A stretch of 64,000 nt of DNA from JAHFTY01 sp964584785. GTDB taxonomy: Bacteria; Acidobacteriota; Terriglobia; 20CM-2-55-15. This document shows, one piece after another, positions 27,568-37,666 of the stretch. The DNA lies in contig CAZPBY010000030.1 in the NCBI GenBank assembly GCA_964584785.1, positions 16,862-80,861 of the forward strand. Reading direction: 5' to 3'. The notes below the pieces were generated by a model. The model did no database searches. It worked only from the letters and a program-made list of their open reading frames with translations, and was not told the origin of the DNA. A program made the translations under genes and the position numbers. Each line of letters starts with the position of its first letter. Position 1 is the first letter of the stretch.

Positions 27568-29308
27568 CTGCGGGGAACTCACCGTCGCGAATCAGGGCCA
27601 GCGGGTGCTCTTGATGGGATGGGTCGCGCGACGCCGCGACCACGGACACCTTGTGTTCATCGATCTTCGCGATCGCGAAGGCCTGACTCAAGTCGTGTTC
27701 GATGCCGAGCACAATGCCGCCGCACAGCAGTCCGCGAAGGAGGTCCGTTCGGAATTTGTTGTCGCTGTCGAAGGGGCTGTGCGCATGCGCGGCGATGGTG
27801 GCCGCAACCCGAATCTCAAAACAGGCGAGATCGAAATCGCCGGCGAACGTATCTGGGTTTTGAACGAAGCGAAGACAACTCCGTTCGTCATCGAAGACGA
27901 CACCAACGCGTCCGAAGATCTGCGGCTGAAGTATCGTTACCTCGATCTCCGCAGGGGCCGGCTCCAGGAGAATTTCAGGCTGCGGCATCAGATCACGATG
28001 GCGATTCGAAGTTATATGGATCGACAGGGCTTCTGGGAGGTCGAAACCCCGATTCTCACCAAATCCACTCCGGAAGGCGCACGCGATTATCTCGTGCCCA
28101 GCAGGCTCTATCACGGCACTTTCTACGCACTGCCGCAGTCGCCGCAGTTGTTCAAGCAGATTCTGATGATTTCGGGTTTCGACAAGTATTTCCAGATCGT
28201 GCGTTGTTTCCGCGACGAGGATCTTCGCGCGGATCGGCAGCCGGAGTTCACCCAGGTCGATATCGAGGTTTCCTTTCCTTCGCGAGAAGCCTTCTTCTCG
28301 ATGATCGAAGGATTGATGGTCCAGGTTTTCAGGCTGAAAGACATTCCGATCTCTCTTCCATTGCCACGCCTCACGTGGAAGGAGGCCATGGAACGCTACG
28401 GCAGCGACAAGCCGGACACCCGATTCGAAGTGTTTCTCCAGGATTTCACCGGAATTTTCAAGACTGCTGAAACGGGTGTGTTTCGTGAGCTGGCGGAGAG
28501 CGGTCAATCGATTTGCGGGCTCGTCGCGCCGAAGGTGTCTTATTCGCGCAAGCAGATGGACGACATCAACGCCTATGTGAAGCACATCGGCGGCGCAGGT
28601 GTGGCGACGATCAAGATCGGTGACGAAGGCATCACGGCGTCACCGGTCGTGAAAAATGCGGGGCAACCCGCGATTGACGCCGTCATTCGTCAATCCGGCG
28701 CGGCGAAAGGAGACACAATCTTCCTCATGGGCGGCAAGCCGGATACGGTCCTCGATCACATGGGCGCCGTCCGGCTCGAACTGGCGCGCCGAGAAAAATG
28801 GATAGCGGAGGGGAAATGGAACATGCTCTGGGTCGTCGATTTTCCGCTGCTCGAATTCGATGCGAACGAGAATCGATGGGTGTCGCGGCATCATCCATTC
28901 ACGTCCCCGGTCGACGAGGATCTCGAGACTCTCGAGAGCGCGCCGGAGCGTGTGCGAGCGAAAGCCTATGACCTCGTTTTGAACGGGACGGAAATCGGCG
29001 GCGGATCGATACGAATCCATCGAAGCGATGTTCAGGCTCGAATCTTCAGGCGGCTGGGATTCACGGAGGATGAAGCGCGTGAGAAATTCGGTTTTTTCCT
29101 CGAGGCTCTTGAGTATGGAACACCGCCGCACGGCGGCATAGCTCTGGGGCTCGACCGAATCGTCATGATTCTTTCCGGACAGCCTTCTATTCGTGATGTC
29201 ATCGCGTTCCCGAAAACGGCCCGCGCTGTCGACATGATGAGCGGTTCGCCAAATACGGTCAGTGAACAGCAGCTTCGCGAACTCGGCCTGAGTGTGAGAA
29301 AGGATTAA
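27542..29308 (+). CDS. aspS: Aspartate-tRNA ligase
   Basis: A 588-residue bacterial-type AspRS. Homology starts at ATG 27542 (MENLKRTHSCGELT), inside the last codons of the upstream gene. An OB-fold anticodon-binding domain (about 1-110) precedes the class II core: motif 1 in YMDRQGFWEVETPIL, motif 2 in FQIVRCFRDEDLRADRQPEF, a GAD insertion (about 285-420) and motif 3 in GIALGLDRIVMIL. It charges tRNA-Asp. Its ability to charge tRNA-Asn cannot be judged from the sequence alone. Confidence 0.97.
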   Translation: MENLKRTHSCGELTVANQGQRVLLMGWVARRRDHGHLVFIDLRDREGLTQVVFDAEHNAAAQQSAKEVRSEFVVAVEGAVRMRGDGGRNPNLKTGEIEIAGERIWVLNEAKTTPFVIEDDTNASEDLRLKYRYLDLRRGRLQENFRLRHQITMAIRSYMDRQGFWEVETPILTKSTPEGARDYLVPSRLYHGTFYALPQSPQLFKQILMISGFDKYFQIVRCFRDEDLRADRQPEFTQVDIEVSFPSREAFFSMIEGLMVQVFRLKDIPISLPLPRLTWKEAMERYGSDKPDTRFEVFLQDFTGIFKTAETGVFRELAESGQSICGLVAPKVSYSRKQMDDINAYVKHIGGAGVATIKIGDEGITASPVVKNAGQPAIDAVIRQSGAAKGDTIFLMGGKPDTVLDHMGAVRLELARREKWIAEGKWNMLWVVDFPLLEFDANENRWVSRHHPFTSPVDEDLETLESAPERVRAKAYDLVLNGTEIGGGSIRIHRSDVQARIFRRLGFTEDEAREKFGFFLEALEYGTPPHGGIALGLDRIVMILSGQPSIRDVIAFPKTARAVDMMSGSPNTVSEQQLRELGLSVRKD

Positions 29309-29334
29309 GGCACGGAGGCCTTGGCATAGACGAC

Positions 29335-31131
29335 ATGTCGAAGATCAAGATTCTTCCCGACGATGTTGCCAATCAGATCGCCGCGGGGGAAGTGGTGGAG
29401 CGTCCGGCTTCGGTCGTCAAGGAATTGATCGAAAACTCGATCGACGCGGGCGCCACGAGCATCACAGTCGAAATCGACGAAGGCGGACGCAAACGGATCC
29501 GCATCACGGACAACGGCGAAGGCATGATGCCGGAGGACGCGATGGCGTGCTTCGGCCGTCACGCAACCAGCAAGCTCTATGATCGCGACGATCTCTTCTC
29601 CATCAAGACACTCGGATTTCGCGGTGAAGCGCTGCCGTCGATCGCTTCGGTCGCTCGATTAACGCTGGAGACGCAACACGAGGGCAATGCCGGCACAGCC
29701 ATAGAAATCGCGGCCGGACAGTTGATCGCACGGCGTGAACAGGCTTTTCCGCCGGGAACGCAGATCAGTGTTGAGGATCTCTTTTTCAACGTCCCTGCGC
29801 GGCGAAAATTTCTAAAGTCGGAATCGTCCGAACTCAGCCACGTCACTTCCGTCGTCACGCATTACGCGCTGGCCTTTCCGGAGATTCAGTTCCTTCTCAA
29901 GAGCGGAGGTTTCGAGATTCTGTCGGCTTCTTCGACTACAGGCTTCCGGGAAAGACTTTTCCAGGTTTTCGGAAAGGATCTTCTCGATCAGCTGGTCGAG
30001 CACAAAAAAGAGTTCAGCCGGCTCGGTTTCAAAGTGCACGCTTTCACGTCGCGGCCGCATATTCAGAAGTACAACCGGAATTCGATGTTCTTCTTTATCA
30101 ATCGGCGGCTCGTGCGTGACCGCATTCTCATGCACGCGATCAGCGAAGCGTACCGGAACATTCTGCCGTCGGGCACTTTCCCGGTGACGATACTCTTCAT
30201 CACAATTCCCTTCGAGGATGTTGATGTGAACGTGCATCCCGCCAAGACCGAGGTCCGATTCAAACATCAATCATTCGTCCACGACGCCATTCGCGACGCC
30301 ATCGGAAACGCGCTCACCGGTGAAAAAACGATCGTGCCGATCGAAGCGCAAGCCGCCAGAGACAATCCTTATTTGGCGCCGGCTCCCCAGCCGCGCGTCC
30401 CCGAGTCGTGGGCTTCCGACGATCCGATCGCACGCGCGTCCTTCTCATTGGACTCCACGTTGAAGACGACGGCCGGATACGAAGTCCCGCTGGCCTTGAA
30501 CTTCCGGCAGGAACCCAACGTGGCAGCCGCCTACGCGGAGTTTGGACGTGTTTCCGGCGAGGTCCGGCCTCTCGGACAGCTTCGCGACAGCTTCATCATC
30601 GCTGTCGATCTGACCGGATTGATCCTGATCGATCAGCATGTCGCGCACGAACGCGTCTTATTCGAGGCTTACCTGCGACAAAGGCTTGCGGGGAAGCTCG
30701 AAGTCCAGCGATTATTAATGCCCATCGTTGTTCAACTGCCGCCGCGGCAGCTCGTCATACTTGACAGTATTGTTCCGGAACTGGCTGCGAATGGCTTTGA
30801 AGTCGAACCGTTCGGACCGAAGACGATTGCGATCAAGACGGCTCCCGCAATTCTCAAAGCTTCCGCCGTGGAAAAACTTTTGATCGAGTTGCTCGACGGA
30901 CTCGAGCGCGAAACGCAGGTCATGAACATCGATGCGCTGAAGAAGAAGATCGCTGCAACGGTCTCGTGTCACGCGGCGATCAAAATCAATATGCCGCTCG
31001 ATGAGACGAAGATGCGATGGCTTGTTGAGGAGTTGATGAAGACGGATGTCCCGACCGTTTGTCCGCACGGCCGGCCCATCATTCTTCGCTACGACCTGAG
31101 AGAAATCGAAAAAGCTTTCAAAAGAGCGTAG
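29335..31131 (+). CDS. mutL: DNA mismatch repair protein MutL
   Basis: A 598-residue GHKL ATPase. N-terminal motifs are ELIENSIDAGATSI, ITDNGEGM and TLGFRGEALPSIASVARL; PFEDVDVNVHPAKTEVRF ends the transducer domain; a Pro-rich linker (about 345-410) follows. The C-terminal domain has DQHVAHERVLFE at Asp433, the endonuclease motif DQHA-x2-E-x4-E with Val in place of Ala, plus SCHAAIK and CPHGRP, the zinc site. It is thus the nicking type of MutL rather than the E. coli type. No mutS is in the window. Confidence 0.96.
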   Translation: MSKIKILPDDVANQIAAGEVVERPASVVKELIENSIDAGATSITVEIDEGGRKRIRITDNGEGMMPEDAMACFGRHATSKLYDRDDLFSIKTLGFRGEALPSIASVARLTLETQHEGNAGTAIEIAAGQLIARREQAFPPGTQISVEDLFFNVPARRKFLKSESSELSHVTSVVTHYALAFPEIQFLLKSGGFEILSASSTTGFRERLFQVFGKDLLDQLVEHKKEFSRLGFKVHAFTSRPHIQKYNRNSMFFFINRRLVRDRILMHAISEAYRNILPSGTFPVTILFITIPFEDVDVNVHPAKTEVRFKHQSFVHDAIRDAIGNALTGEKTIVPIEAQAARDNPYLAPAPQPRVPESWASDDPIARASFSLDSTLKTTAGYEVPLALNFRQEPNVAAAYAEFGRVSGEVRPLGQLRDSFIIAVDLTGLILIDQHVAHERVLFEAYLRQRLAGKLEVQRLLMPIVVQLPPRQLVILDSIVPELAANGFEVEPFGPKTIAIKTAPAILKASAVEKLLIELLDGLERETQVMNIDALKKKIAATVSCHAAIKINMPLDETKMRWLVEELMKTDVPTVCPHGRPIILRYDLREIEKAFKRA

Positions 31132-31149
31132 GCCACCACAATTGCTTAG

Positions 31150-31178
31150 TTGACAACATGGATCGTAACCCCTAATTT
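31150..31178 (+). promoter_or_regulatory. Probable promoter of the HU gene
   Basis: A perfect -35 TTGACA at 31150-31155, 17 bases, then TAATTT (31173-31178), a weak -10. It lies 80 bases upstream of the HU start. Confidence 0.45.
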
Positions 31179-31258
31179 GATTGCTTCGCTTTGGTGCGTT
31201 GCGTAATAAATCGAAAACGCTGCAGCCGCAGCTCTCATGTGAAGAAGGAGGACTTTAG

Positions 31259-31552
31259 ATGGCAAAGATGACGCAGACCCAGACCTTCACCGAACTTTCG
31301 ACGAAGACTGGTCTCTCCAAGAAACAGGTCAAGGATTTCATGACGAGCCTTACCGACTTGGCTTACCGCGAAGCCAAGAAGGGCGAGTTCGCCATTCCGG
31401 GACTTGGAAAACTGGTGAAGCAGAAGAGAAAGGCTCGGATCGGTCGGAACCCTGCCACGGGCGAAGAGATCAAGATTCCCGCCAAGACCGTGTTGAAATT
31501 TCGTGTGGCGAAAGCTGCAAAAGACGCCGTTCTGGGGATCACCAAAAAGTAG
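31259..31552 (+). CDS. HU family DNA-binding protein
   Basis: A 97-residue histone-like protein. Seen are MTQTQTFTELSTKTGLSKKQ, the beta-arm sequence around IGRNPATGEEIKIPAKTVLKF, and the C-terminal helix. HU dimers bend DNA and organise the nucleoid. ATG 31259 has a strong SD (AAGGAGG) and its own promoter-like element, and a hairpin follows the stop, so it is probably a single-gene, highly expressed unit. The N-terminal eight residues are a small extension relative to the usual M-N-K start. Confidence 0.95.
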   Translation: MAKMTQTQTFTELSTKTGLSKKQVKDFMTSLTDLAYREAKKGEFAIPGLGKLVKQKRKARIGRNPATGEEIKIPAKTVLKFRVAKAAKDAVLGITKK

Positions 31553-31575
31553 GTTTTTCTGTATCGCTCTTAAAG

Positions 31576-31604
31576 CCCGCCGTCGCCTTACTCAATACGG
31601 CGGG
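31576..31604 (+). terminator. Intrinsic terminator after HU
   Basis: Stem CCCGCCGT (31576-31583) and ACGGCGGG (31597-31604), 13-base loop, followed by TTT. Located 23 bases after the HU stop. Confidence 0.75.
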
Positions 31605-31683
31605 TTTAACCCAAGGTGATGGGCGAAAAACGTTACCAAAAAGGAATCAAGGTTGGCTTTCTTACGACAGCGCCACAATCGGC

Positions 31684-31902
31684 CTAGTTCTCTCGTTTGT
31701 CCCGTCGACTGATTTCCCAACTCTGAAAATCACGCCCGAGTATGAAGAATTTCCGGCCAATTTGAACGATCGGAATCCTGTCTTCTTCAATGATCCTGCG
31801 GAAATGCCGGATCGAGAATCCTGCCATTTCAGCAGCGGTGGAGATGTCCAGGAACATCTTGGTTCTTGGCTGCGTCGTGCTTGCGGTGTCTCCGTACATC
31901 AT
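31684..31902 (-). CDS. Small helix-turn-helix (excisionase/MerR-like) protein
   Basis: A 72-residue protein with GAGGAGG seven bases before ATG 31902. The domain MFLDISTAAEMAGFSIRHF, RRIIEEDRIPIVQIGRKFFI and LGRDFQSWEISRR matches the HTH_17 type found in excisionases and small regulators. No integrase or phage gene lies within the window nearby, so it stands alone. It could be a solitary regulator or a relic of a mobile element. Confidence 0.75.
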   Translation of the reverse strand: MMYGDTASTTQPRTKMFLDISTAAEMAGFSIRHFRRIIEEDRIPIVQIGRKFFILGRDFQSWEISRRDKREN

Positions 31903-32183
31903 GAGTTGTCCTCCTCTCCCGGCCCGTAGATAGCACTTGGTCTTCCATCGCTTTTGAGCCTATTCACGTGTCAGATCTTTAAGAAAACTCAGTAAAAGCG
32001 GGCTCAGTCGGAGAAACCGTGGAATAATTCCAGCTGTTGTTAAGCGCCCAAGCTTGAAACCGTTTTATGAGCGTGATGTACTTCCATGGGCGGCATGAAA
32101 GCCCACCGGAAAGCGCTGGCCTACACAGCGCAGCTTTATGAAGAGGGCGCCGCGATAAAATGGAGGGGAAAGGAACTACGAAG

Positions 32184-33134
32184 ATGAAATGGATTTTAGG
32201 CTTCACTGCGGTGGCCGTGCTCGTTGGCGTGGCCGCGACCATAACGGTTCCCGCGCAAACCGTAACGCTGGATGAAGGGACGCTGAAACTCCTTCCGCCG
32301 GAAACTCAAGGTATCGCCTTCATTGACGTTGCCGGCCTGCGCAACGCTGCGCTTTTCAATGACCTCATTCTCCAGAAAATCCCTGCGCTCCCCCACGAAC
32401 TTGGCGAGTTCACTCAGGCAACCGGATTCGAGATTCCGCGCGATGTGGATTCTGTAACGGCCGGACGAATCGGAGACCATAACGCATTGGTGCTGATTCG
32501 GGCGCGTTATGACAAATTCAAAGTCGAGCAGTTCGTTCAGGACAAATCCGATCACATTACGACCGAAACCTATCTTGGACGCCTAATTTACACCGGCAAC
32601 GATTCCGATCCCGATCACGCCGGGGGCGTTACATTCATCGACAACCTGATCATTGCGGGCAGTCTGGCCAGCGTGAAACAGGTCATCGATCGTATGGCTG
32701 CTCCGGCCGCCAGCGCGATCGACAATACCGAACTGATGCGGCAGATACACACGATTGAAGCCGGGAATCAGGTTTGGGCCGCCGGAAAGGTCGATACGAA
32801 CATGTTTGGCGGGCATCCCGGGCCGGAGAAGATCGGAGAAATCACGTCCGCGTTGACAGCGGGAACGTACCAGATGCGGATCGATCAGGATGTGCACGCC
32901 AAAGCCACAGGCAGTTTTAACAGCGCTGAGATGGCCAAGGCCGCAAGTGACACGCTTCGCGGACTTCTGGCTATGGGCAGGCTGCAATTCGCGCAAGAAG
33001 AGAAGCTGACGCGTTTATTGGATGGAATCAGCGTCGAAAACAGCAGCGATCAGCTGACGGTCACTTTCAACGCATCGGGTGACCTGTTGAAGCAGATTCA
33101 GGAAATCCGCGGTCTGCCTGGCTTCGCCAGATAA
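32184..33134 (+). CDS. Exported protein of unknown function
   Basis: A 316-residue protein. ATG 32184 gives a signal peptide (MKWILGFTAVAVLVGVAATI, then TVPAQ). The mature part starts with LKLLPPETQGIAFIDVAGLR and later has VTFIDNLIIAGSLASVKQVI, a pattern seen in Acidobacterial periplasmic proteins of unknown role. It is mostly soluble, without Cys pairs or enzyme motifs that I recognise. It stands alone, between the HTH gene and a bidirectional hairpin ahead of rho. Confidence 0.75.
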   Translation: MKWILGFTAVAVLVGVAATITVPAQTVTLDEGTLKLLPPETQGIAFIDVAGLRNAALFNDLILQKIPALPHELGEFTQATGFEIPRDVDSVTAGRIGDHNALVLIRARYDKFKVEQFVQDKSDHITTETYLGRLIYTGNDSDPDHAGGVTFIDNLIIAGSLASVKQVIDRMAAPAASAIDNTELMRQIHTIEAGNQVWAAGKVDTNMFGGHPGPEKIGEITSALTAGTYQMRIDQDVHAKATGSFNSAEMAKAASDTLRGLLAMGRLQFAQEEKLTRLLDGISVENSSDQLTVTFNASGDLLKQIQEIRGLPGFAR

Positions 33135-33150
33135 ACCGGAACTCACGAAC

Positions 33151-33192
33151 CGGGAATCGCCAATAGCGCTATTTTTCGAGTGGCGATTCCCG
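33151..33192. terminator. Bidirectional hairpin between convergent genes
   Basis: An 11-bp perfect inverted repeat, CGGGAATCGCC (33151-33161) and GGCGATTCCCG (33182-33192), separated by 20 bases that contain the palindrome AATAGCGCTATT. It sits between the ends of the exported protein gene and rho (convergent) and likely serves both. Confidence 0.75.
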
Positions 33193-33211
33193 ATTCGCGT
33201 TTCCCGATCTC

Positions 33212-34519
<1,308 letters not shown>

Positions 34520-34532
34520 AGGTGGGGTTATC

Positions 34533-35117
34533 TCACTGAGGAAAATCTGTAGCTGTTTGAATCCTGTTCAAGAGTTGATCTTTCCCAAGAGACGTAACAG
34601 CCGAGAACGGAATTATCTCCTTTGTGTTTAGTCGAGTCGCTCCTGTACGAAGCGCCTGTTGTAGCTGATTACGAGAAATCTTATCGGTCTTTGTGAGTAC
34701 AACGATGTTTGGAATCCGACAATGGTCCAACCACTTTTTCATTAGCACGTCCGAGTCCGTCGGCGGCATTCGGGAATCGACCAACAGTATGGTCAGCTTC
34801 AACTGTTCCCGGTCCCGAAGGTAGTCTTCAACCATCGGACCCCAGCTTCTCCGCACTTCCCTGGCGACTTTCGCGTATCCATATCCCGGCAGATCCACAA
34901 AATACAAACGATCGTTGATCAGAAAAAAATTGATCGTCTGAGTTCTACCCGGCGTCGAACTCGTGCGCGCCAGTCCGCCGGAATTGGCGAGCGTGTTCAG
35001 CAAACTGGACTTGCCGATATTCGATCGCCCGCAAAATGCCACTTCCGGCCGCCGATCACGTGGAAAATCATCCGGTTGCTGTGCGCTTGTGACAAATCGG
35101 GCGGAACTGATTTTCAC
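34533..35117 (-). CDS. engB: GTP-binding protein EngB (YihA/YsxC)
   Basis: A 194-residue small GTPase: G1 GRSNIGKSSLLN, the T/S-rich switch GRTQTINFF, G3 VDLPGYGYA, G4 LTKTDK and G5 PFSAVTS. EngB assists assembly of the large ribosomal subunit. It lies between lon and rho on the same strand, the frequent lon-engB neighbourhood. Confidence 0.96.
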   Translation of the reverse strand: MKISSARFVTSAQQPDDFPRDRRPEVAFCGRSNIGKSSLLNTLANSGGLARTSSTPGRTQTINFFLINDRLYFVDLPGYGYAKVAREVRRSWGPMVEDYLRDREQLKLTILLVDSRMPPTDSDVLMKKWLDHCRIPNIVVLTKTDKISRNQLQQALRTGATRLNTKEIIPFSAVTSLGKDQLLNRIQTATDFPQ

Positions 35118-35202
35118 GAGTGGTAGTACAGCGGAAGGCTGGCCGCGTCAGATAACGGCGACCATTCTACCACAGAGTACCATCTGAAAAGTCAACACCA
35201 AC

Positions 35203-37602
35203 TCAATGCATGATCGATTCCTGGATATCCGAGTCGCCACCAAGATTGGGCTGGAACTCGTCAATCAACGGAATCGGCTCGCTCAACAGCGCGATCTTCA
35301 AAACCTCGTCCATATTCTCGACGAAGTGAATTGTGAAATCCTGCTGGATCGCCGGCGGAATGTCCGCCAGGTCCTTCTGATTGTCCTTCGGAAGAATGAT
35401 TGTCCTGATTCCGGCACGATGTGCAGCCAACAGTTTTTCTTTGACTCCTCCAATCGGAAGCACCTTTCCGCGGAGCGTGATTTCGCCGGTCATCGCGATA
35501 TCGCTGCGCACGGGAATTCGCGTCAGAGCGCTGACCAGTGACGTCGCCATGGTGATCCCCGCGGAGGGCCCATCTTTGGGTATTGCGCCTTCCGGGACGT
35601 GAATGTGGAGATCGAGCCGGCTATAAAAATCCTTCGGAATACCGAACAACTGCGAGCGCGACCGCACATAACTCATCGCGGCTTGCGCCGATTCCTGCAT
35701 CACGTCGCCGAGTTTGCCGGTAAGCGTCAGTTTTCCTTTGCCCGACATCAGCGTCGCCTCGGTCGAAAGAATCTCCCCGCCAACCTCCGTCCAGGCAAGT
35801 CCGGTAACGAAGCCGACTTCGTGCTTCTGCTCCTGCCGGTTTGAACGGTACTTTTGGATACCGATGTAGTCTCCGATGTTCTCCGCGGTAATTGTCGCGC
35901 TGTGCGTTGCGCCTTTTTTGACGACCGCGCGAGCGACCTTGCGGCACACGGATCCGATTTCGCGTTCGAGGTTTCTCACGCCGGCTTCGCGCGTGTAATG
36001 CCGGATCAGCGAGGTGATCGCGTCATCCGAGAACGTGATCTGATCGGGAAGCAGACCGCTGGCTTCCGTTTGTTTCTTTAGAAGAAATCGCCGCGCGATC
36101 TCGACCTTTTCGTACTCGGTGTATCCCGGCAGTCTCAGGATCTCCATGCGATCCTGAAGCGGCTGTGGGATCGTGTGAAGGACATTGGCGGTCGCAATGA
36201 ACATGACCTGCGACAGGTCGAACTCGACATCCAGGTAATGATCCTGGAACGTGGAATTCTGTTCCGGATCGAGTACTTCAAGAAGCGCGGCTGAGGGATC
36301 TCCGCGGAAATCCATACTCATCTTGTCGACTTCGTCGAGAAGAAACACCGGATTCAGCGTACCGGCCTTTTTGATCATTTGAATGATCTGGCCTGGAAGC
36401 GCGCCGATGTAAGTGCGCCGGTGACCGCGGATCTCGGCTTCGTCGCGGACGCCGCCCAGGGCCAACCGGATGAACTTCCGTCCCGTGGCTCGGGCAATGG
36501 ACATCCCGAGTGATGTCTTTCCAACGCCCGGGGGACCGACGAAACAAAGAATCGAGCCTTTGGGCTTCTTGACCAGCTGCCTGACGGCGAGGAATTCGAG
36601 GATGCGCTCCTTGATCTTCTCCAGGCCGTAGTGATCGTCGTTCAGAACCTTCTCGGCCAGGTCGATATCGCGAATCTCGCGCGACTTTTTCTTCCAGGGC
36701 ATCACCAGAAGCCAGTCGAGATAGTTCCGCGACACGGTTGATTCCGCGGACATTGCGGGCATCATTTCGAGACGCTTGAGTTCCTGAATGGCTTTCTCAT
36801 AAGCGTCCTTGGGCATTCCCGCGGATTCGATCTTCTTGCGCAGGTCGTCGAGCTCGGACTTCTCGTCTTTCTTGCCGAGTTCTTTCTGAATCGCCTTGAT
36901 CTTTTCGTTCAGGTAGTACTCTTTTTGAGCGCGCTCCATCTGCCGCTTCACGCGATTCTGCACAGAACGGTCGACGTGAAGCTTTTCGATCTCAATATCG
37001 AGAATGTCGGCCAGCCGCTTGCTGCGTTCGATCGGATTGAAGATTTCGATCAGTTCTTGTTTTTCTTCGATGGAGATCGTGAGGTTGGAGCATATGACAT
37101 CCGCCAGCCTGCCCAGGTCGTCGACACGGACGGCGGCAAGCACTTGCTCGCTGTTCAGATTCTGGTTGAGTTTGACGTATTGCTCAAACTGCTGCGTCAG
37201 CCGGTTGGATAGCGTTTCGTAACCTATAAACGACTGGTTGCGAAACGGCGACAGGCGCAAGTTGGCTTTCCAGAATCCGTCTTCTTCAGCGAGTTGGAGA
37301 ATGCGAGCCCGTTCGATCCCCTCTACAAGAACCTTGGTATTCCCGTCGGGTTGTTTGAGCGACTGAACAATTCCGGCGATGGTGCCCACCTGATAGATCT
37401 CATTCGGCCGCGGGTTGTCGATGCTCGGATCGTGCTGGGTTGCCAGGAAAATTCGTTTGTCGGTTTGCAAAGCCGCTTCGAGCGCGGCGACGGAACTCTC
37501 ACGTCCGATGAAGAAGGCCGCCATCTGGAACGGGAAGACCACGACATCCCTGATGGGAACCATCGGTAGTCGCGCCGTCTCGTATTTTTCTTTGGAACTC
37601 AT
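35203..37602 (-). CDS. lon: Endopeptidase Lon
   Basis: A 799-residue ATP-dependent protease of LonA type. It has the N-terminal substrate-binding domain (about 1-205, LPMVPIRDVVVFPFQM), the helical region, the AAA+ module with GPPGVGKTSLGMSIARATG and VFLLDEVDKM, and the protease domain with Ser680 in PKDGPSAGI and the catalytic Lys in PIGGVKEKLLAA (about 723). It degrades misfolded and regulatory proteins in the cytoplasm. It follows clpX by 64 bases. A hairpin separates the two. Confidence 0.97.
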   Translation of the reverse strand: MSSKEKYETARLPMVPIRDVVVFPFQMAAFFIGRESSVAALEAALQTDKRIFLATQHDPSIDNPRPNEIYQVGTIAGIVQSLKQPDGNTKVLVEGIERARILQLAEEDGFWKANLRLSPFRNQSFIGYETLSNRLTQQFEQYVKLNQNLNSEQVLAAVRVDDLGRLADVICSNLTISIEEKQELIEIFNPIERSKRLADILDIEIEKLHVDRSVQNRVKRQMERAQKEYYLNEKIKAIQKELGKKDEKSELDDLRKKIESAGMPKDAYEKAIQELKRLEMMPAMSAESTVSRNYLDWLLVMPWKKKSREIRDIDLAEKVLNDDHYGLEKIKERILEFLAVRQLVKKPKGSILCFVGPPGVGKTSLGMSIARATGRKFIRLALGGVRDEAEIRGHRRTYIGALPGQIIQMIKKAGTLNPVFLLDEVDKMSMDFRGDPSAALLEVLDPEQNSTFQDHYLDVEFDLSQVMFIATANVLHTIPQPLQDRMEILRLPGYTEYEKVEIARRFLLKKQTEASGLLPDQITFSDDAITSLIRHYTREAGVRNLEREIGSVCRKVARAVVKKGATHSATITAENIGDYIGIQKYRSNRQEQKHEVGFVTGLAWTEVGGEILSTEATLMSGKGKLTLTGKLGDVMQESAQAAMSYVRSRSQLFGIPKDFYSRLDLHIHVPEGAIPKDGPSAGITMATSLVSALTRIPVRSDIAMTGEITLRGKVLPIGGVKEKLLAAHRAGIRTIILPKDNQKDLADIPPAIQQDFTIHFVENMDEVLKIALLSEPIPLIDEFQPNLGGDSDIQESIMH

Positions 37603-37646
37603 AAGTGGAAGGGATGGCTTGCGAGGAGCCAGGATCTGGCTCGGCC

Positions 37647-37666
37647 GCGCCGGCTGAAGCCGGCGC
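37647..37666 (-). terminator. Hairpin between clpX and lon
   Basis: A 9-bp stem (GCGCCGGCT at 37647-37655 with AGCCGGCGC at 37658-37666) directly after the clpX stop. It has no U-tract and may attenuate rather than end transcription, or stabilise the clpX end. Confidence 0.4.

Noticed and set aside
27413..28585. A 390-codon minus-strand frame inside aspS
   Set aside because: Antisense to an unmistakable synthetase.
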